Both the position numbers and the translations under genes were made by a program. This document shows, in pieces, positions 32,706 through 44,202 of a stretch of DNA of 64,000 nucleotides; positions within the stretch are counted from its first letter, which is position 1, and each line of letters opens with the position of its first letter. The stretch lies in the NCBI GenBank assembly GCA_001970955.1, contig MPUH01000199.1, forward strand, positions 1-64,000. The letters run 5' to 3'. The stretch comes from Stentor coeruleus. Taxonomy: Eukaryota; Ciliophora; Heterotrichea; Heterotrichida; Stentoridae. Under the pieces are notes generated by a model. The model saw only the letters and a program-made list of their open reading frames with translations, ran no database searches and was not told the origin of the DNA.

Positions 32706-33065
32706 ATGTTTGAAGATATAGCGCAAAATTTTGAAAACAATGGAATCTCATCAGAAAGCATAAAAACTGGGCTTATAGTATTTTCATTAATCCACTTAGC
32801 CTGGGTCTTAACTCTCTGGATATTGTGCTATTTTTTTAATCCAACTAAGACAGTACTATCAAGAATTCCAATTAAATACATTAAAGACAAAATGAATCAG
32901 GCAAGCACAGATGTGAATAATGGAAGATTATATAACTTAGTTCCAAAGAGATTGCGTGGAAAGGTTTTCTTTGCTTTGTGTGAATCTTGGGTTATTAAAG
33001 CTGTTACTGCACCTTTGATATTACCTATTAAAATTTGGCTCACGATAATTATAGTTGCTGAGTAA
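32706..33065 (+). CDS. Small two-span membrane protein, FAM210/DUF1279-like
   Basis: 119 residues, ATG at 32706, TAA stop. One hydrophobic segment lies at about 22-46 (LIVFSLIHLAWVLTLWILCY). A second amphipathic to hydrophobic segment lies at the C-terminus, ESWVIKAVTAPLILPIKIWL then TIII. The pattern of a first membrane helix followed by a helix ending in a x-K-x-x-x-P-x-x-x-P-I-x-x-x-x-T motif resembles the DUF1279 domain of FAM210 proteins, which sit in the mitochondrial inner membrane and influence mitochondrial translation. The match is by eye and the loop between the helices is divergent, so the family call is tentative; that it is a small membrane protein is not. Confidence 0.6.
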   Translation: MFEDIAQNFENNGISSESIKTGLIVFSLIHLAWVLTLWILCYFFNPTKTVLSRIPIKYIKDKMNQASTDVNNGRLYNLVPKRLRGKVFFALCESWVIKAVTAPLILPIKIWLTIIIVAE

Positions 33066-33551
33066 TAAGTTTTAAGTATTGAGCGAGCCTTTAGATAAAT
33101 AATTTTATTTCATAAGGTATTATACTAAAGTTATGCATTTATCTATTGATCAAGTAGTTTAGATTATATAGAATATTATTTTCCCTATTAAAAATATATT
33201 GTTAGAATCGATTAAATTTGTGTGTTTAATAAAAGCATAAAGCGTTTAGGAATGATAAACAATTACAATTTTTTAAGATTATTTTAAAATTTCTAATATT
33301 TGCTTAATATTGGTATTTTTGAATCAAAATAAACATCTTATGCAAGTTTTTATTTTCCTACTAAATATGAATATCTGAGATGTAAGTAGCACAAATATTT
33401 CTAGTATTTTGATGAGTATTATGACATTACTTAGTTAACAAAATAAATTCTGGCGAAGTAAGAGTTAGCCTAATACTAAAGAAAAAATAGCATAGACTAT
33501 CTTAAAAGAGAAATTGATAATTAAATGATTAAGCTAAGGTTATTATTTAAG
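33066..33551. other. Spacer, nothing recognised
   Basis: AT-rich convergent intergenic region between the FAM210-like and CCCH genes; no feature seen. Confidence 0.45.
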
Positions 33552-33929
33552 TTAATCTTGAGGGGCAATTCTCAAAAAGACTGGCAATCTTTTTTTCAAA
33601 TTTTCAGATGAATTATCTCTAGGAGATCGAGATGGAGAAGCCTCAGAATTCTCAGCAGTTTCAGCAGAATCGTCACGATGCTTGAAAAGACAGCGATTTC
33701 CATATTGACAGTACCCTTTTTCATGAAATTGCTTGCATTTTTTGGTCCTATAATTCGAATTTAATACACCTCTAAGTTCATGATTTCCATGAGCAAAAGT
33801 ACACTTTTCTCCAAATTCGCACATGCCAATGCTCCAATTCCTGCATAATTCTGTTTTAAATTTAATTTTATAGTCAATTTGCTGCTTAAAAGTTTTCTCA
33901 TCTGGAATACGGAAAGGGCTATTCGACAT
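33552..33929 (-). CDS. Tandem CCCH zinc-finger protein (TTP-like)
   Basis: 125 residues with two CCCH fingers at about 24-47 and 62-84. The first is C-x7-C-x5-C-x3-H with lead-in FKTELC; the second is C-x8-C-x5-C-x3-H with lead-in YRTKKC. The (R/K)TEL/TKKC lead-ins and an 18-residue-class linker are those of the TTP/ZFP36 family. That family binds AU-rich elements in mRNA 3' ends and recruits deadenylases. The C-terminal 40 residues are Ser/Glu/Arg-rich and probably disordered, with SPSRSPRDNSS as a likely phosphorylation tract. The start is an ATG at 33929; no intron. In a genome this AT-rich, target specificity is an interesting question. Confidence 0.9.
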   Translation of the reverse strand: MSNSPFRIPDEKTFKQQIDYKIKFKTELCRNWSIGMCEFGEKCTFAHGNHELRGVLNSNYRTKKCKQFHEKGYCQYGNRCLFKHRDDSAETAENSEASPSRSPRDNSSENLKKRLPVFLRIAPQD

Positions 33930-34299
33930 ATTTATTAAAAAAAGATTCGATAAGATTCATTTCCATACACAAGAAGCTAAAATTAACCTATTCAGTAACA
34001 AGGTATAATAAATAGAGGACCTTTTCTATGAAAAGTTTAGAATAAATGAAGAAAAAGTTAAAAAACTCGCCCTCATGTTTCTGGAATTGTAAATGCCATG
34101 TGAAATATTATTTTGTACCCACTTTTTCAGGTCTCTACATAACTGCAGTTAAGCCTTATATAGGCTATTCAAAAAAACTCACCTTTTAGGATTTTAATGC
34201 AAAGTTTTTATTGTACTCCTCTAGGTCTTACTTCCCTTTTTTTCAAGGTCAAATCAAAGTGTTGCTCACAATTAGCTGACCTATCTTTTGCTGGAAGAA
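33930..34299. other. Spacer, possibly 5' part of the carrier relic
   Basis: Less repetitive than typical spacer, but no readable frame longer than about 25 codons; may be the eroded 5' part of the relic that follows. Confidence 0.35.
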
Positions 34300-34640
34300 T
34301 ATACTTGTGGCTTCACCTTAGTATTTTGCCCTTTGTTTATAACTCAAACATCATTTATTAACCACTACAGCAAAATGCGCCTATTCATAGACACATTAGA
34401 TATGGTCAAAAGATCAGGAGTTTTTAGCATATGGAGAGGCTTGGGTTATATCTTGCTAAGGTAATTTATTCTTGCAGTTTGGTTTAATTATTCCCTAAAC
34501 TAGATAGAGAAACAGAAAAATTCCTAGGTAATAATATTTTCTAGAGAAGTTTTAGTTGGTACTGGAGGATTTCTTATTTCATATCCTTTATTAAAGCAGC
34601 GAGAGTTTCAGCTTACGTACTGTTGATAAAATTGAAACTA
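34300..34640 (+). pseudogene. Relic of a mitochondrial-carrier-family gene
   Basis: A plus frame around 34320-34461 gives RLFIDTLDMVKRSGVFSIW then RGLGYILLR before a stop. This has the carrier repeat pattern: a matrix helix, then G-x4-W/Y-x-G, then hydrophobic residues to LR. A later frame at about 34551-34610 gives VLVGTGGFLISYPLLKQR, comparable to the next repeat start with its P-x-x-x-(K/R) motif. The two pieces are broken by stops and lie in different frames. It is a dead gene; which carrier it was cannot be told. Confidence 0.45.
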
Positions 34641-34663
34641 AAGCTTATATATCAAAAATTGGA

Positions 34664-34760
34664 TGTAATAATATGAGAGGATATTCTATGCATAGAATAA
34701 TTCATATAATTCTAATTTACCAGTTATATTAAAAGTGCTTGGCTATTATAATCAAATGAA
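34664..34760 (-). pseudogene. GABA-transaminase fragment (copy A)
   Basis: The minus strand matches the stretch of the GABA-T-like gene around 62885-62970 (YNSQALL...NNVMHRIS), with changes. It is the same fragment as at 36930-37095 but shorter. Confidence 0.7.
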
Positions 34761-36010
34761 ATTATTCAATGCATTTGCATAAACATATCACTTCATAGAA
34801 TTTGGCTTTGCACTAATAGCACAGAGGGTTTGCGTATGTGAATCCAATTTCTTGAATATTATTCTGAAGGTTTAGCAAGCTTAAAATGTGTGAGATAAGT
34901 AGGAGCTAAAAAATACCGGTGTTTTGAAGGAAGAACACGTATTGAGTCCATTATTATCAGACTAGATTTATAAAATAATCATAATTAAAGTTAATGACAA
35001 GCAAAGCTAATGCAAGTGAATCTTAAAGTTTTAGTAATACTATTGAAGTGTATATACAAATCAGCAAAGAAATTATTAATTAGAAATTGTAGTTTTTCCA
35101 AACTAACTTGCAAGTTTTAATTTTGATCTTTCCAAGCCTTTTAAAGCCTATTCACTAAAGTTTTCCCATGGTTGCTTTAATACCTTATATATCAATATAA
35201 TATATAAGTATAAATCTATCATTGAGCTGATTAAAAGCTATTTGGCTTGACAGAAAAAGTGAGTATCAGCATTGGAGCATTAACGAACTTATTCCTTCTG
35301 AAAGCTTTATATTCCTAGCGGTCATGAACTACTATAGTCTTCTAGCATCTCAGTTTGCAAAAGACCATTTACCTTATGAAGATACTATCTCTTTACCATC
35401 TACAAAATAATCTTTGGGTAAAGGAGAATACTGAATTTTTATAGGAAATCCTTTGTAGAAAAATTGGCACAATGAAAAGCCCATCTAAACAAGGAGGAGA
35501 ACATAATAAAAGGCAGAATAGCAAGTCAATTAAGAGGACTCGAAACTAACGAGTATTAAGAGTATAGTTATAGACAACTGCAAAATAATGGGCAAGATAT
35601 TAATAAGCATAGGACAAAATCAAAAATGCATTATTATTCTAAAACTCAAGATACTTTGAATTTAATGCATCTTACAATCGCTTTATATATTTGCTTTGGC
35701 AGTTTATATTAAATTTTACTTTATGATCCCCTTCCAATCCATTTTTTCTTAATTTTTTGATCTAAAAGATCTAACTCCTATATAAATTTCAAACAACCTC
35801 AAAAATTTTTAAAAAAGGTTGAGCATCATGAGAGGGAATGGAAAAAGTAAAAAATTATTGCCAGGATTGCAGACAGGGTTAGATAATTTGGATACCGCCA
35901 CTCAGAAAAAATTCAAACACAGTGAAAAAATGATGAAATCAATTGATGAGTCACTATCTAGCTTAAGGACTAATACGAATAATCTTAAAGCCGACTTTCT
36001 GGCTTTTTGA
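34664..36010. repeat. Segmental duplication, copy A
   Basis: Collinear with 37006-38515 (copy B) over more than 1.3 kb with substitutions and small indels throughout. Order in each copy: a GABA-transaminase fragment (minus), a non-coding stretch with a GGAGGA-containing block, a promoter-like stretch (tatgatccccttcc-type and ctcctatataaat), then a small coiled-coil gene. In copy A the gene's ATG has become ATT and its frame is shortened, so copy A's gene is dead. Confidence 0.85.
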
Positions 36011-36650
36011 ATTAGCACTGAAGCTTCGATAGAAATACTTTCAGATATTATGGTTAGATGATTTAGATAGGGCCACTCAGGAAAAGTTCAACCGCAATGA
36101 AAAAATGATGAAATCAATCGACGAGTCACTATCTAGCTTAAGAAATGATGTGAATAATCTTAAAGCCGACTTTCTGGCTTTTCAATTACCACTAGGGCTT
36201 CGATAGAAATACTTTTCAGATTAAATTTGGCCCTCAAAAATTCAGTCGAGGAAGTAAAGAGTTTAGTCCGGGAATAAATAAATAACTTGAAAAAAGGGTT
36301 GAGCATCTCGAGAGGGAACTGGAAAAAGTAAAAAAATTATTGCAAGGATTGCAGCTAAGGTTAGATGATTTTGATGTGGCCACTCAGGAAAAATTAAATC
36401 GCAATGAAAAAATGATGAAATCAATGATAAGTCACTATCAAGCTTCAGGACTAACGCGGATAGACATAAGGCCGACTTTCTGGCTTTTTCAGTTAGCACG
36501 AAAAGTCAATAAAGAAATTAGAGAATTCGCTCAGGAAAGTAAAAAAAAGAGTGAAAATAATTTCTTGGATTATAGGGCTTTTTCTGCTTATTTTTGTAAT
36601 AATTCAGTTAAGAGATTTAATCAAGACTCAGTCCTCTGCTTATTTTTAAT
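35819..36650 (+). pseudogene. Three decayed copies of the tail-anchored coiled-coil gene
   Basis: Three head-to-tail copies of the gene at 38116 lie at about 35819-36010, 36050-36285 and 36286-36650. Each keeps the block equivalent to LDDLDTAMQEKFNSSEKIM and SLSSL...LKADFL. Each is cut by stops or shifts, and only parts are open. The third retains a remnant of the C-terminal part. Together with the intact gene they form a small, locally expanded family. Confidence 0.8.
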
Positions 36651-36692
36651 AGTTTAATATTAGTTATTTATTTTAGATTAGTCTTAAAAATC

Positions 36693-36929
36693 TTAATTAT
36701 TTTTCCGAGGGCCTGCACTATCACTGATTTCCAATATCTTCAAAAATTTTCCATAGTTCTTGCTTGTTGAGTCTGCGCCATATATATATAGATCTAAATG
36801 AGGTCTTATATTAACTGTTCTGTTTCTTGGTACGATATGATACTTTAACTCATTCCATGTATCTTCAATAGCATTTGTAGTACCAATCTCAGGATCAGTA
36901 TATTTTAGCTGTGATTGACAGTTAAATGA
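36693..36929 (-). mobile_element. Merlin/ISXO2-like transposase C-terminal fragment
   Basis: The open minus frame carries NCQSQLKYTDPEIGTTNAIE then DTWNELKYHIVPRNRT. This matches the end of the DDE domain of Merlin/IS1016 and ISXO2-type transposases, whose signature is VNHSxxFVDPxTGxHTNxIE followed by W-x-x-L/I-K. The Glu of NAIE is the third catalytic acid. Only this last part is present. Upstream it joins directly to the GABA-transaminase fragment, in the same open frame. It is dead by truncation. Confidence 0.65.
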
Positions 36930-37095
36930 ATTAAACACTTCATCAATCCTAGTTGGGCAAGAAGAATTAATGCTTTCTTTACAAGTTCAGGCCAGTTTTC
37001 AGATGGCATAGTATGACAGGATATTCTATGCATAACATTATTCATATAATTCTAATTTACCAGTTGTGTTAAAAGTGCTTGGCTATTATAACCTA
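36930..37095 (-). pseudogene. GABA-transaminase fragment (copy B)
   Basis: On the minus strand this stretch is a near-copy of 62885-63050 of the GABA-T-like gene, from the YNSQALL block through NNVMHRISCHTMPSENWPEL to GEVFNS. A run of about 70 nt differs at only a few bases, then decays. The fragment has frame damage and ends at the Merlin-like piece, so it is a dispersed, truncated paralogue. Confidence 0.85.
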
Positions 37096-38515
37096 ATGAA
37101 ATTATCTAATGCATTTTCATAAACAGATCACTTCAAGAATTTGGTTTTGCACTAATAGCACAGAGGGTTTGTTATGTAACTCAATTTCTTGAACATTATG
37201 ATGAAGGTGTTTTGAAGGCAAGAACACGTATTGAGCTTTTGATGAGCAGTCTATTATTACCAGATTAAGTTTGCAAAATAGTCATAATTAAAGTGAAAGA
37301 TAAGCAAAGCTAATGTAAGTGAATCTTAAAGTCTTAGTAATACTATTGAAGTGTATATGCAAATCAGCAAAGAAACTATTAATTAGAAATCGTAATTTTT
37401 TCAGACTATTTTGCAACCCTAAATTTTGACTTTTCCAAGCCTTTAAAGCCTATTCACTAAAATTTCCCATGGTTGTTTTAATAACTTGTATATCAATACA
37501 ATATATAAGTATGAATCTATCATTGAGTTGATTAAGAGTTATTCGGCTTAACAGAAAAAGTGAGTATCAACATTGGAGCATTACTGAGCTCATTCTTTCT
37601 GAAAGCTTTACATTCTTAGCAGTTATGAACTGGCACACAACTATAGTCTTTAAGCTTCTCAATTTTGAAGCGACTATTTGTCTTATGAAGACACCGTCGC
37701 TTTTACCATCTGCAAAATAATCTGTGGGTAAAGAAGAATACTGAATTTTTATAGGAAATCCTTTGTAGAAAAAATAGCACAATGATAAACCTATCTAAAC
37801 AAGGAGGAGGACATAGCAAGATAGAATAGAAACTCAATTAAGAGGACTCGAAACTAAAAAGTAAGAGCACATTTACAAAATTATAGACAACTGCAAAATA
37901 ACGGGTGAGATATTATAAGCATAGAATAAAATCAAAAATGCATTATTTCTGTCTTTTATTTATTAAATATTATTCTAAAACTCAAGATACCCTTGAATTC
38001 AGTTGATCTTTATAAGTACTGCATATATTTGCTTAGGCAGTTTATATTAAATTTTATTTTATGATCCCCCTCCGATCCATTTTTTTCTTAATTTTCCAAT
38101 TTAACTCCTATATAAATGTCAAGCAGACTCGAAGAACTTAAAAAAAAGGTTGAGTATCACGAGAGGGAGCTGGAAATAGTAAAAAATATATCATCACGAT
38201 TGCAAATAAGCCTAGATGATCTGGATACGGCCATGCAGGAAAAATTCAACAGTAGTGAAAAAATAATGGAATCAATTGAAAAGTCACTATCTAGCCTAAT
38301 GGCAGATATGAATATTCTTAAAGCCGACTTTCTATCTTTTTCAATAACCACTAAAGTTTCGATAGAAAAGCTTATCAGATCATTTTTGGACCTCCAAAAT
38401 TCAGTCGAGGAGTTAAATAATACAGTCGAGGAAATAGATAAAACATTAAAAACAATTACTTGGATGAGCATCCTTATTCTACTTATTTTTGTAATGTCTT
38501 TATTTAGAGTTTAAG
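37006..38515. repeat. Segmental duplication, copy B
   Basis: Partner of 34664-36010; it contains the intact small coiled-coil gene at its right end. The divergence between copies suggests an old event. Confidence 0.85.
38116..38514 (+). CDS. Small tail-anchored coiled-coil protein
   Basis: 132 residues, ATG at 38116, TAA stop. Residues 1-108 form an extended coiled coil with heptads through LEELKKKVEYHERELEIV and later VEELNNTVEEIDKTLKTI. The last 20 residues are a single hydrophobic span (WMSILILLIFVMSLFRV) ending two or three residues before the C-terminus. That is the topology of a tail-anchored protein, as in SNAREs or organelle tethers, but there is no clear SNARE zero-layer arginine or glutamine. 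It is the only intact member of a local family with at least three dead copies 1.5-2.3 kb upstream. Function unknown. Confidence 0.78.
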   Translation: MSSRLEELKKKVEYHERELEIVKNISSRLQISLDDLDTAMQEKFNSSEKIMESIEKSLSSLMADMNILKADFLSFSITTKVSIEKLIRSFLDLQNSVEELNNTVEEIDKTLKTITWMSILILLIFVMSLFRV

Positions 38516-39426
38516 CCCGACTCAGCCATCTGCTTATTATTAAAATAGTTTAAATATTAGTTACTCTTTTTATAGTATAATATTAGAAAAACATAAATAA
38601 AGTATGTGCAATTTATATAGAATTTAAAGATGCACTCTATTGTTTAAGGAATTACACTTATTTACTGATTTTTGACTTAAAGCTGCAAGGTCTTACAGGT
38701 AGTAATATGAATAAAATTTGTGAAGCCGCTTACTTGTAAATATATTCTATCTGGATAATTTTTCTCTTTAATCCTTAGGACATACTTATTAGAGCAACTC
38801 ATAGAGATAAATCTGACAACTTTAAGAGAAACGAATTTTCTCATAAAACTTTGAATATTGCCCTTAAATCCAAGTTAAACTCATCTTTAAGTCTAATGGT
38901 TTCTATGATATTATTGCTCATAATCAAAAAAGCCTACAGTCTAAACATCAATCACATAACTTTTTGGTGCATTTTCATATTCCGGAACTAATGAGCCATT
39001 AATGAGACTTAAAATTTCGATAGACATATTTAATAGTTATTTTATTAAATGATTGGCTATTCAGGTTAAGAATAAAGCTGTGGAATAATGTATAATATAT
39101 TGAAAGGGGAAAAAATAAAAGGCTAAGGGTTGGGAAAGGATTTAAAGAAGCATTTAGATAAATAATTTATTAAAAAAAACACGCTTTTAAGTTTAAATTA
39201 TATTTAACAAAAACTAAAGGTATTATAGCATACTTAATGCTTTTGGAAAATAGGTAGGGAAAAAGGTATTAAGGCCTTATCGGGAGTTTTTTGATGCTAT
39301 AATTTTACTCTATTTATTATTTAAATTTTTATTTAGGTCCTCTTCATGCCCACCATAGCACAATATGCCCGACTGAAATTCTACCTATACCATGATGAAG
39401 TCTAAAATATATTTAATATAGATTAA
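38515..39426. other. Spacer, nothing recognised
   Basis: AT-rich, no supported gene or RNA. Confidence 0.45.
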
Positions 39427-40884
39427 TTATCCAGAATAATAATCTCCATAGCAATATATTATTGGAATATCATTGTGTGAAATCTTCTGTATATCATCTA
39501 TATAATCATGAATATTTTTTGGTATAGGCAAATACTTTGTAAATGACTCACGGGTTTCATATGAATTCGTAAACAAAGTAAAACTATTGTCACAAGATTT
39601 AAAGCTTTTGGATATTGATATATTAAAACGATCTCTTTGCATATCACTTTCCCATTTTCTATATAAAAATTACAAAAAACTAAGTGCTGTGAGTTTTATA
39701 TATACTTTTTTAAATAGGTATGCAAGTTTGGATGCTTTTAAAAAATATAATCTATGTAATGAGCATGATTTTATTGTATCGAAGCTTTCGTATTTATCGT
39801 AGAACTCAAGTCTTTCAGAATTTTTTCTTTTCATTTTGATTATGGCTTCAGCATTATTGTTGTTTAAAATTTTGTGATAATAGGATTTTAGTATATAAAA
39901 TGCTTCTGGAATATGGATATGATAGTTTCTGTTGAATATTTTTGAGAGTTTCGTGTAGAAATCAGAAGCACAGTAAAAGTTTGAAAGGAATTTTTTTCGT
40001 ACTTGATCTGAGTGCTCTTTGATAGCCATAAAAGCATAGAAGTATTTCCTGAAATTTTTTGTTGAGATAATCCTAACTAAATTGTATACAAATTTTGCTG
40101 TGCTTTTATCAAATGCATACTTATTTTTTAATTTTCTTATATTAGAAAGTGCATTTGCTTTTAAGTTTATAGAGATTTTATAATGTACTAGTTCGAGGGC
40201 TTGAATCAGTTTTTTAATGATTTGGGAGTATTTACTATGAGTTATTATAGAAGAGAGAATTTTTGAAGTATGATTTTGAAGGAAAGGGAGAAGATATGCT
40301 AATAAAGCTTGGCTTAAGCATTTTTTATTGAAAAGATTTTGATTTTGTATGTAGTTATTCCAATATAAGAAAGCTGTTTGTTTTATCATAGTGTAATTGC
40401 TATTAAGTTTTGTTAAGCAGTAAAAAACTCTATAGTAAACTTTGACTTTTTCATTTCTTTTCGCCCTAAACCTATCCATATATAAAGATTTCTTATGAAT
40501 TCCTGGCTTGTCAATTTCGCAAGCTTTCGAAGTTGAATTTCGACCTTGGGTTAGCGAAATCGGATATACAATAATTTCAGTTGAAACTTCATAGTTCTTT
40601 ATTAACTTATTATAATCAGAAGCATTAGATTTTCTGTATGTGGATTCTTTATATAAGGATTGCATAATATTAAATGCGAATTTAATATATCTGAGAAATG
40701 CTCTTTGAAAAATAATTCTAAACATTAAAAAAAAAACCAAGTATTTTGGATTGTAGGAATCTACTGAATTTTGTACTTGAAAATAATATTTTGTATTCTT
40801 CATGATCTTTTTGATAGGAGAATATTTAGATGGACTTAGGCTACGAGATGCAGGGTTTTTGCTTGAATATAAGTTCTGGATCAT
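39427..40884 (-). CDS. Unknown 480-aa basic helical protein
   Basis: Two exons joined across a 15-nt intron (39659-39673); spliced, the protein continues ...LTALSFLKWESDMQRDRF... to 480 residues. It is basic and rich in Lys, Tyr, Phe, Asn and Ser, with many short helical units around aromatic residues (AFLYWNNYIQNQN, KFVYNLVRIISTKNF, KYFYAFMAIKEH). These units vaguely suggest Sfi1-like or IQ-like repeats, but spacing is irregular. There is no membrane span, signal peptide or catalytic motif. The N-terminus has a SP-rich stretch, SRSLSPSKYSPIKK, a likely kinase target. Not recognised; possibly a cytoskeletal or basal-body component. Confidence 0.78.
39659..39673 (-). other. 15-nt intron in the 480-aa gene
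   Basis: Minus-strand gtaatttttatatag, phase 2; retention reads TTG TAA. Confidence 0.93.
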
Positions 40885-41251
40885 TATAATTTAAATAATC
40901 TTTATATGCAAATTAGATTATATTTTATTAGAAATTATTTGAGTATATTTAATAGAAGATGCTAATAACTTAAATCTTCTTTTTGTGGGAGTAGTATGCT
41001 AAATGAATAATGAAATATTTATATAGATGATAGTTGGTAAAAATTAATTATAGTTGTGTTGATAATTTGGATTTGATTATAATTTTTATGTGGATAAGTG
41101 GTTAGATGAGAGATTTAGTATTTGCTTGTATTAGAATTTAAATTTTGCATTAGACAGCAACATTCTTTAATTAAAATTTATAGTAAAGCGCTATCAAAAA
41201 ATATAATGCTGAGGTTTTAAATATTTGATTTTTAAATGAATATATATAGAG

Positions 41252-41374
41252 TGAAATTGCCTTCTCAGATAAAACTATAGGAATAATTTTTATTTCTTTA
41301 ATGGTGGTCTTANTGAAATTGCCTTCTCAGATAAAACTATAGGAATAATTTTTATTTCTTTAATGGTGGTCTTA
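41252..41374. repeat. 61-bp identical copies flanking a single N (contig join)
   Basis: 41252-41312 and 41314-41374 are identical on either side of the N at 41313; an uncollapsed contig overlap. Confidence 0.9.
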
Positions 41375-44108
41375 TGGATGATGATATTCACTAAACAAAT
41401 TCAAATTACATAATGCAAGCTTTAATACTAAATAAAATCTCATCGATAATGATATTATTTTAGTAAAATTTATAGTATTTAATTTATAATTAGTTCTTAA
41501 TACTTTATTGTAAATTCACCTAAAATTTATGTATATTTTACTTATATAAAAAAATCTTGAATCTGTTTAAATTTTAATCCATATTTGATTTCCAATAATT
41601 TTATTCAAAATATGTGTCTTTAAGCTGAGTAAAAGTGTTCTCTTTGGAAAAGTTAAGATTTATTTTTCAGTGCTTAAGCATCTTTCTTACTTACATTATT
41701 TAGCACGGCATACACAATTAAAAAATATCAAAATTCCTATAAAATTATCAACATTCTAATGATTTTCCATCTAAAATATATTGTCTTAAAAATTAGTATT
41801 TGATATGATGCATTATTTTAGGTGTTTCATATGAAATAACTTAAAAAAATATCTCTTTAAAATTTCTAAAGTAATTTTTTAAATTCGCTGCCAGAATACA
41901 AAGGAAACACTACTTTAAAATGCTTTATAGAAGGGCTGCTTAAAATACTACAAACATAGTTTTCAGCCTAAAAAATCCCAAACACAAATCAGAATTTTAT
42001 ACTAGCACATATTATTTTAAAATAAAATTTCATTTAGTATCTTATCCAAATCAGGAGTATTTTACTAAAAAATAGCTTGCAAAACCTTTAAAAATTACTA
42101 AACTACCTATTTGTATCAAGGAAATACTTAAAATCTCAAAATCTATAACTAAATAATACTTACTTATATACACATCAAAAACTATCAAGAATATAAACAT
42201 AATAAGCTCCTTCCCTAACTAGTTAACTCAAATTCATTGCATAAGATTTCTCTTGAATTTCTGATCTCTAGGGAAACTAGTGCAGCATTTTTTTTCATAT
42301 TTGGGCATTACAAAAAATTGTAATCGTAGCTCAAAGGCAGAGCCAGTCTCTTGGTAATTTGATAATTAAAATCACTGAAAACCACCTGCAGAGCTTATAT
42401 TTGGGTAGATTTAAAATTATTACCTGTCTGGATTGCAGGCTGAATTCTGAGGGAAAAAACTTAAATAAATAAAAAATCAAATAAAGTATATTAACATGAT
42501 ATCATATGAGAAACCCTCAATCACAAAGGTAAACATTTATATTTGTTATAAATTACTAAATTCAAAACTTTTTGAGTGTGAATAATTAGCTTAGAAAAAA
42601 CATAAAATATTCTATTAACCTATATCAGGAATAAAATCACCAGCATCTGCCGGAGGGCTTACATAAGTCAGAGATATTCTAATTCATATAGCATTCTTTC
42701 AATTTGTTAACAAAAACGCGGAATTAAATTCCAGAGTTTATTTTTTTCTGGGAGAACTTAAAAAACACGTAATTTAGCAGATATTAAATGAGACTATGAG
42801 CAAAGATCATGATTGATTTTTGTATAAAATTGGAAGTATTTTGCTAAAGGAAAACTCTGATGTGTAAGGAGAATTTTAACAAGTTACATCATAGTATCAG
42901 TTCTTACCAACTAGTATAAACAAATCCTAAGAATAATAAGCTAGTCAAATCTTTATAAATTATTCTTCCGATGATATACACAAACATCATCAAGTATTTT
43001 ATGTATAAAGTTTGACCTATTTGAATATTTAATTAACTATACATATTACTGAAATCAGTAATATAAAATGGGATGCGCTGCATATAAAAAAACTACGAAA
43101 ATCAGTGAGACTACAACATCTGAGCAAAGCATTAGAATCAATAAAAGGAAATTAAAAATTTTTATACGCTTGAGTAAACAGAGTTCATTAGCCACAATAT
43201 TTGAAGTCTCTTTAGAGCGTGAACAATGATTGTTATTGGTAAATAACAAGAAAACAAATTAAAACGATTCTAAATATAATCATTAAGTTTTACATTAATA
43301 ATATTAGATCTCAGTAAAAATATTGTGAGTAAGACTTTGTTTTTTTTATTTTGATAGTCCAGTGTGAAATCTAGATAGAACTATAATTTAGAATGTGATT
43401 TTGATATTTTTAAAAGAAATTTTATGATAGAAGTATTAATTAGTGTAAAGCTAAAAGAAATACGCTTGCTAAAAGTAAAGAGAAGATTATACCACAAATT
43501 TACTTTAAAATCCTGATTTTTAATTTCTTTAAAATATGTTTTATTGATTGATTAAAAGCTTACTCTTGCTCTAGATTTTAAGCTTAGATTTTTTTTATGA
43601 TTTTACAATTAATAAATTATCAAAAAAATAAAATAACTTATTACTACTAATATATATAAGCAACTTGCATAACTTCTAGAAAAATATCCCATAAGTGATC
43701 TGCATTCTTCTTCTCCATATAAATTCACATAGAAAGATTTTGAAAAAGATTCTTGAATACTTATCCATCATCATACCATATTCACATGGATTTTTTGTAT
43801 AGCCCATATGATTTTCTATGAAAAACTTCAGAATTTTAGCCTTTGCCCTACATGCTAAAAGTAAAAATTGGTTCCTTAACCAAAATTAAAATACTGTGCT
43901 AATTTTATCTTTACATCATGATAAGATGATTATAAACAGTTATACACCTAGAATTAGAAGCTTAAAAATTTGCATAATAAACAATGAAAAATTAATTTCA
44001 AGCAATTCTATTAACACTAACATAAACTTAGTATGTAAAACTATTTATCTAATATAAATTAGGTAACTTTCATTAAAATATTATAAGAAATACACTATGT
44101 AAAATAAT

Positions 44109-44202
44109 AAATTATATGTGCATATATATACTAATTATCTATACAGATAGTATATAAATTATATGTGCATATATATACTAATTATCTATACAGATAATAT
44201 AT
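44109..44202. repeat. 47-bp tandem duplication
   Basis: Adjacent copies 44109-44155 and 44156-44202 differ at one base; AT-rich, non-coding. Confidence 0.88.

Noticed and set aside
37567-37782. Minus-strand 71-codon frame in duplication copy B as a gene
   Set aside because: Copy A does not keep the frame open, there is no family match, and it is probably non-coding or relic sequence within the duplicated unit.
42240-42470. Possible U4-like snRNA: a stretch with atcgtagctcaaaggc and later cactgaaaacc
   Set aside because: Only two short blocks resemble U4 and the U6-pairing 5' end is absent; a covariance search would be needed to revive this.
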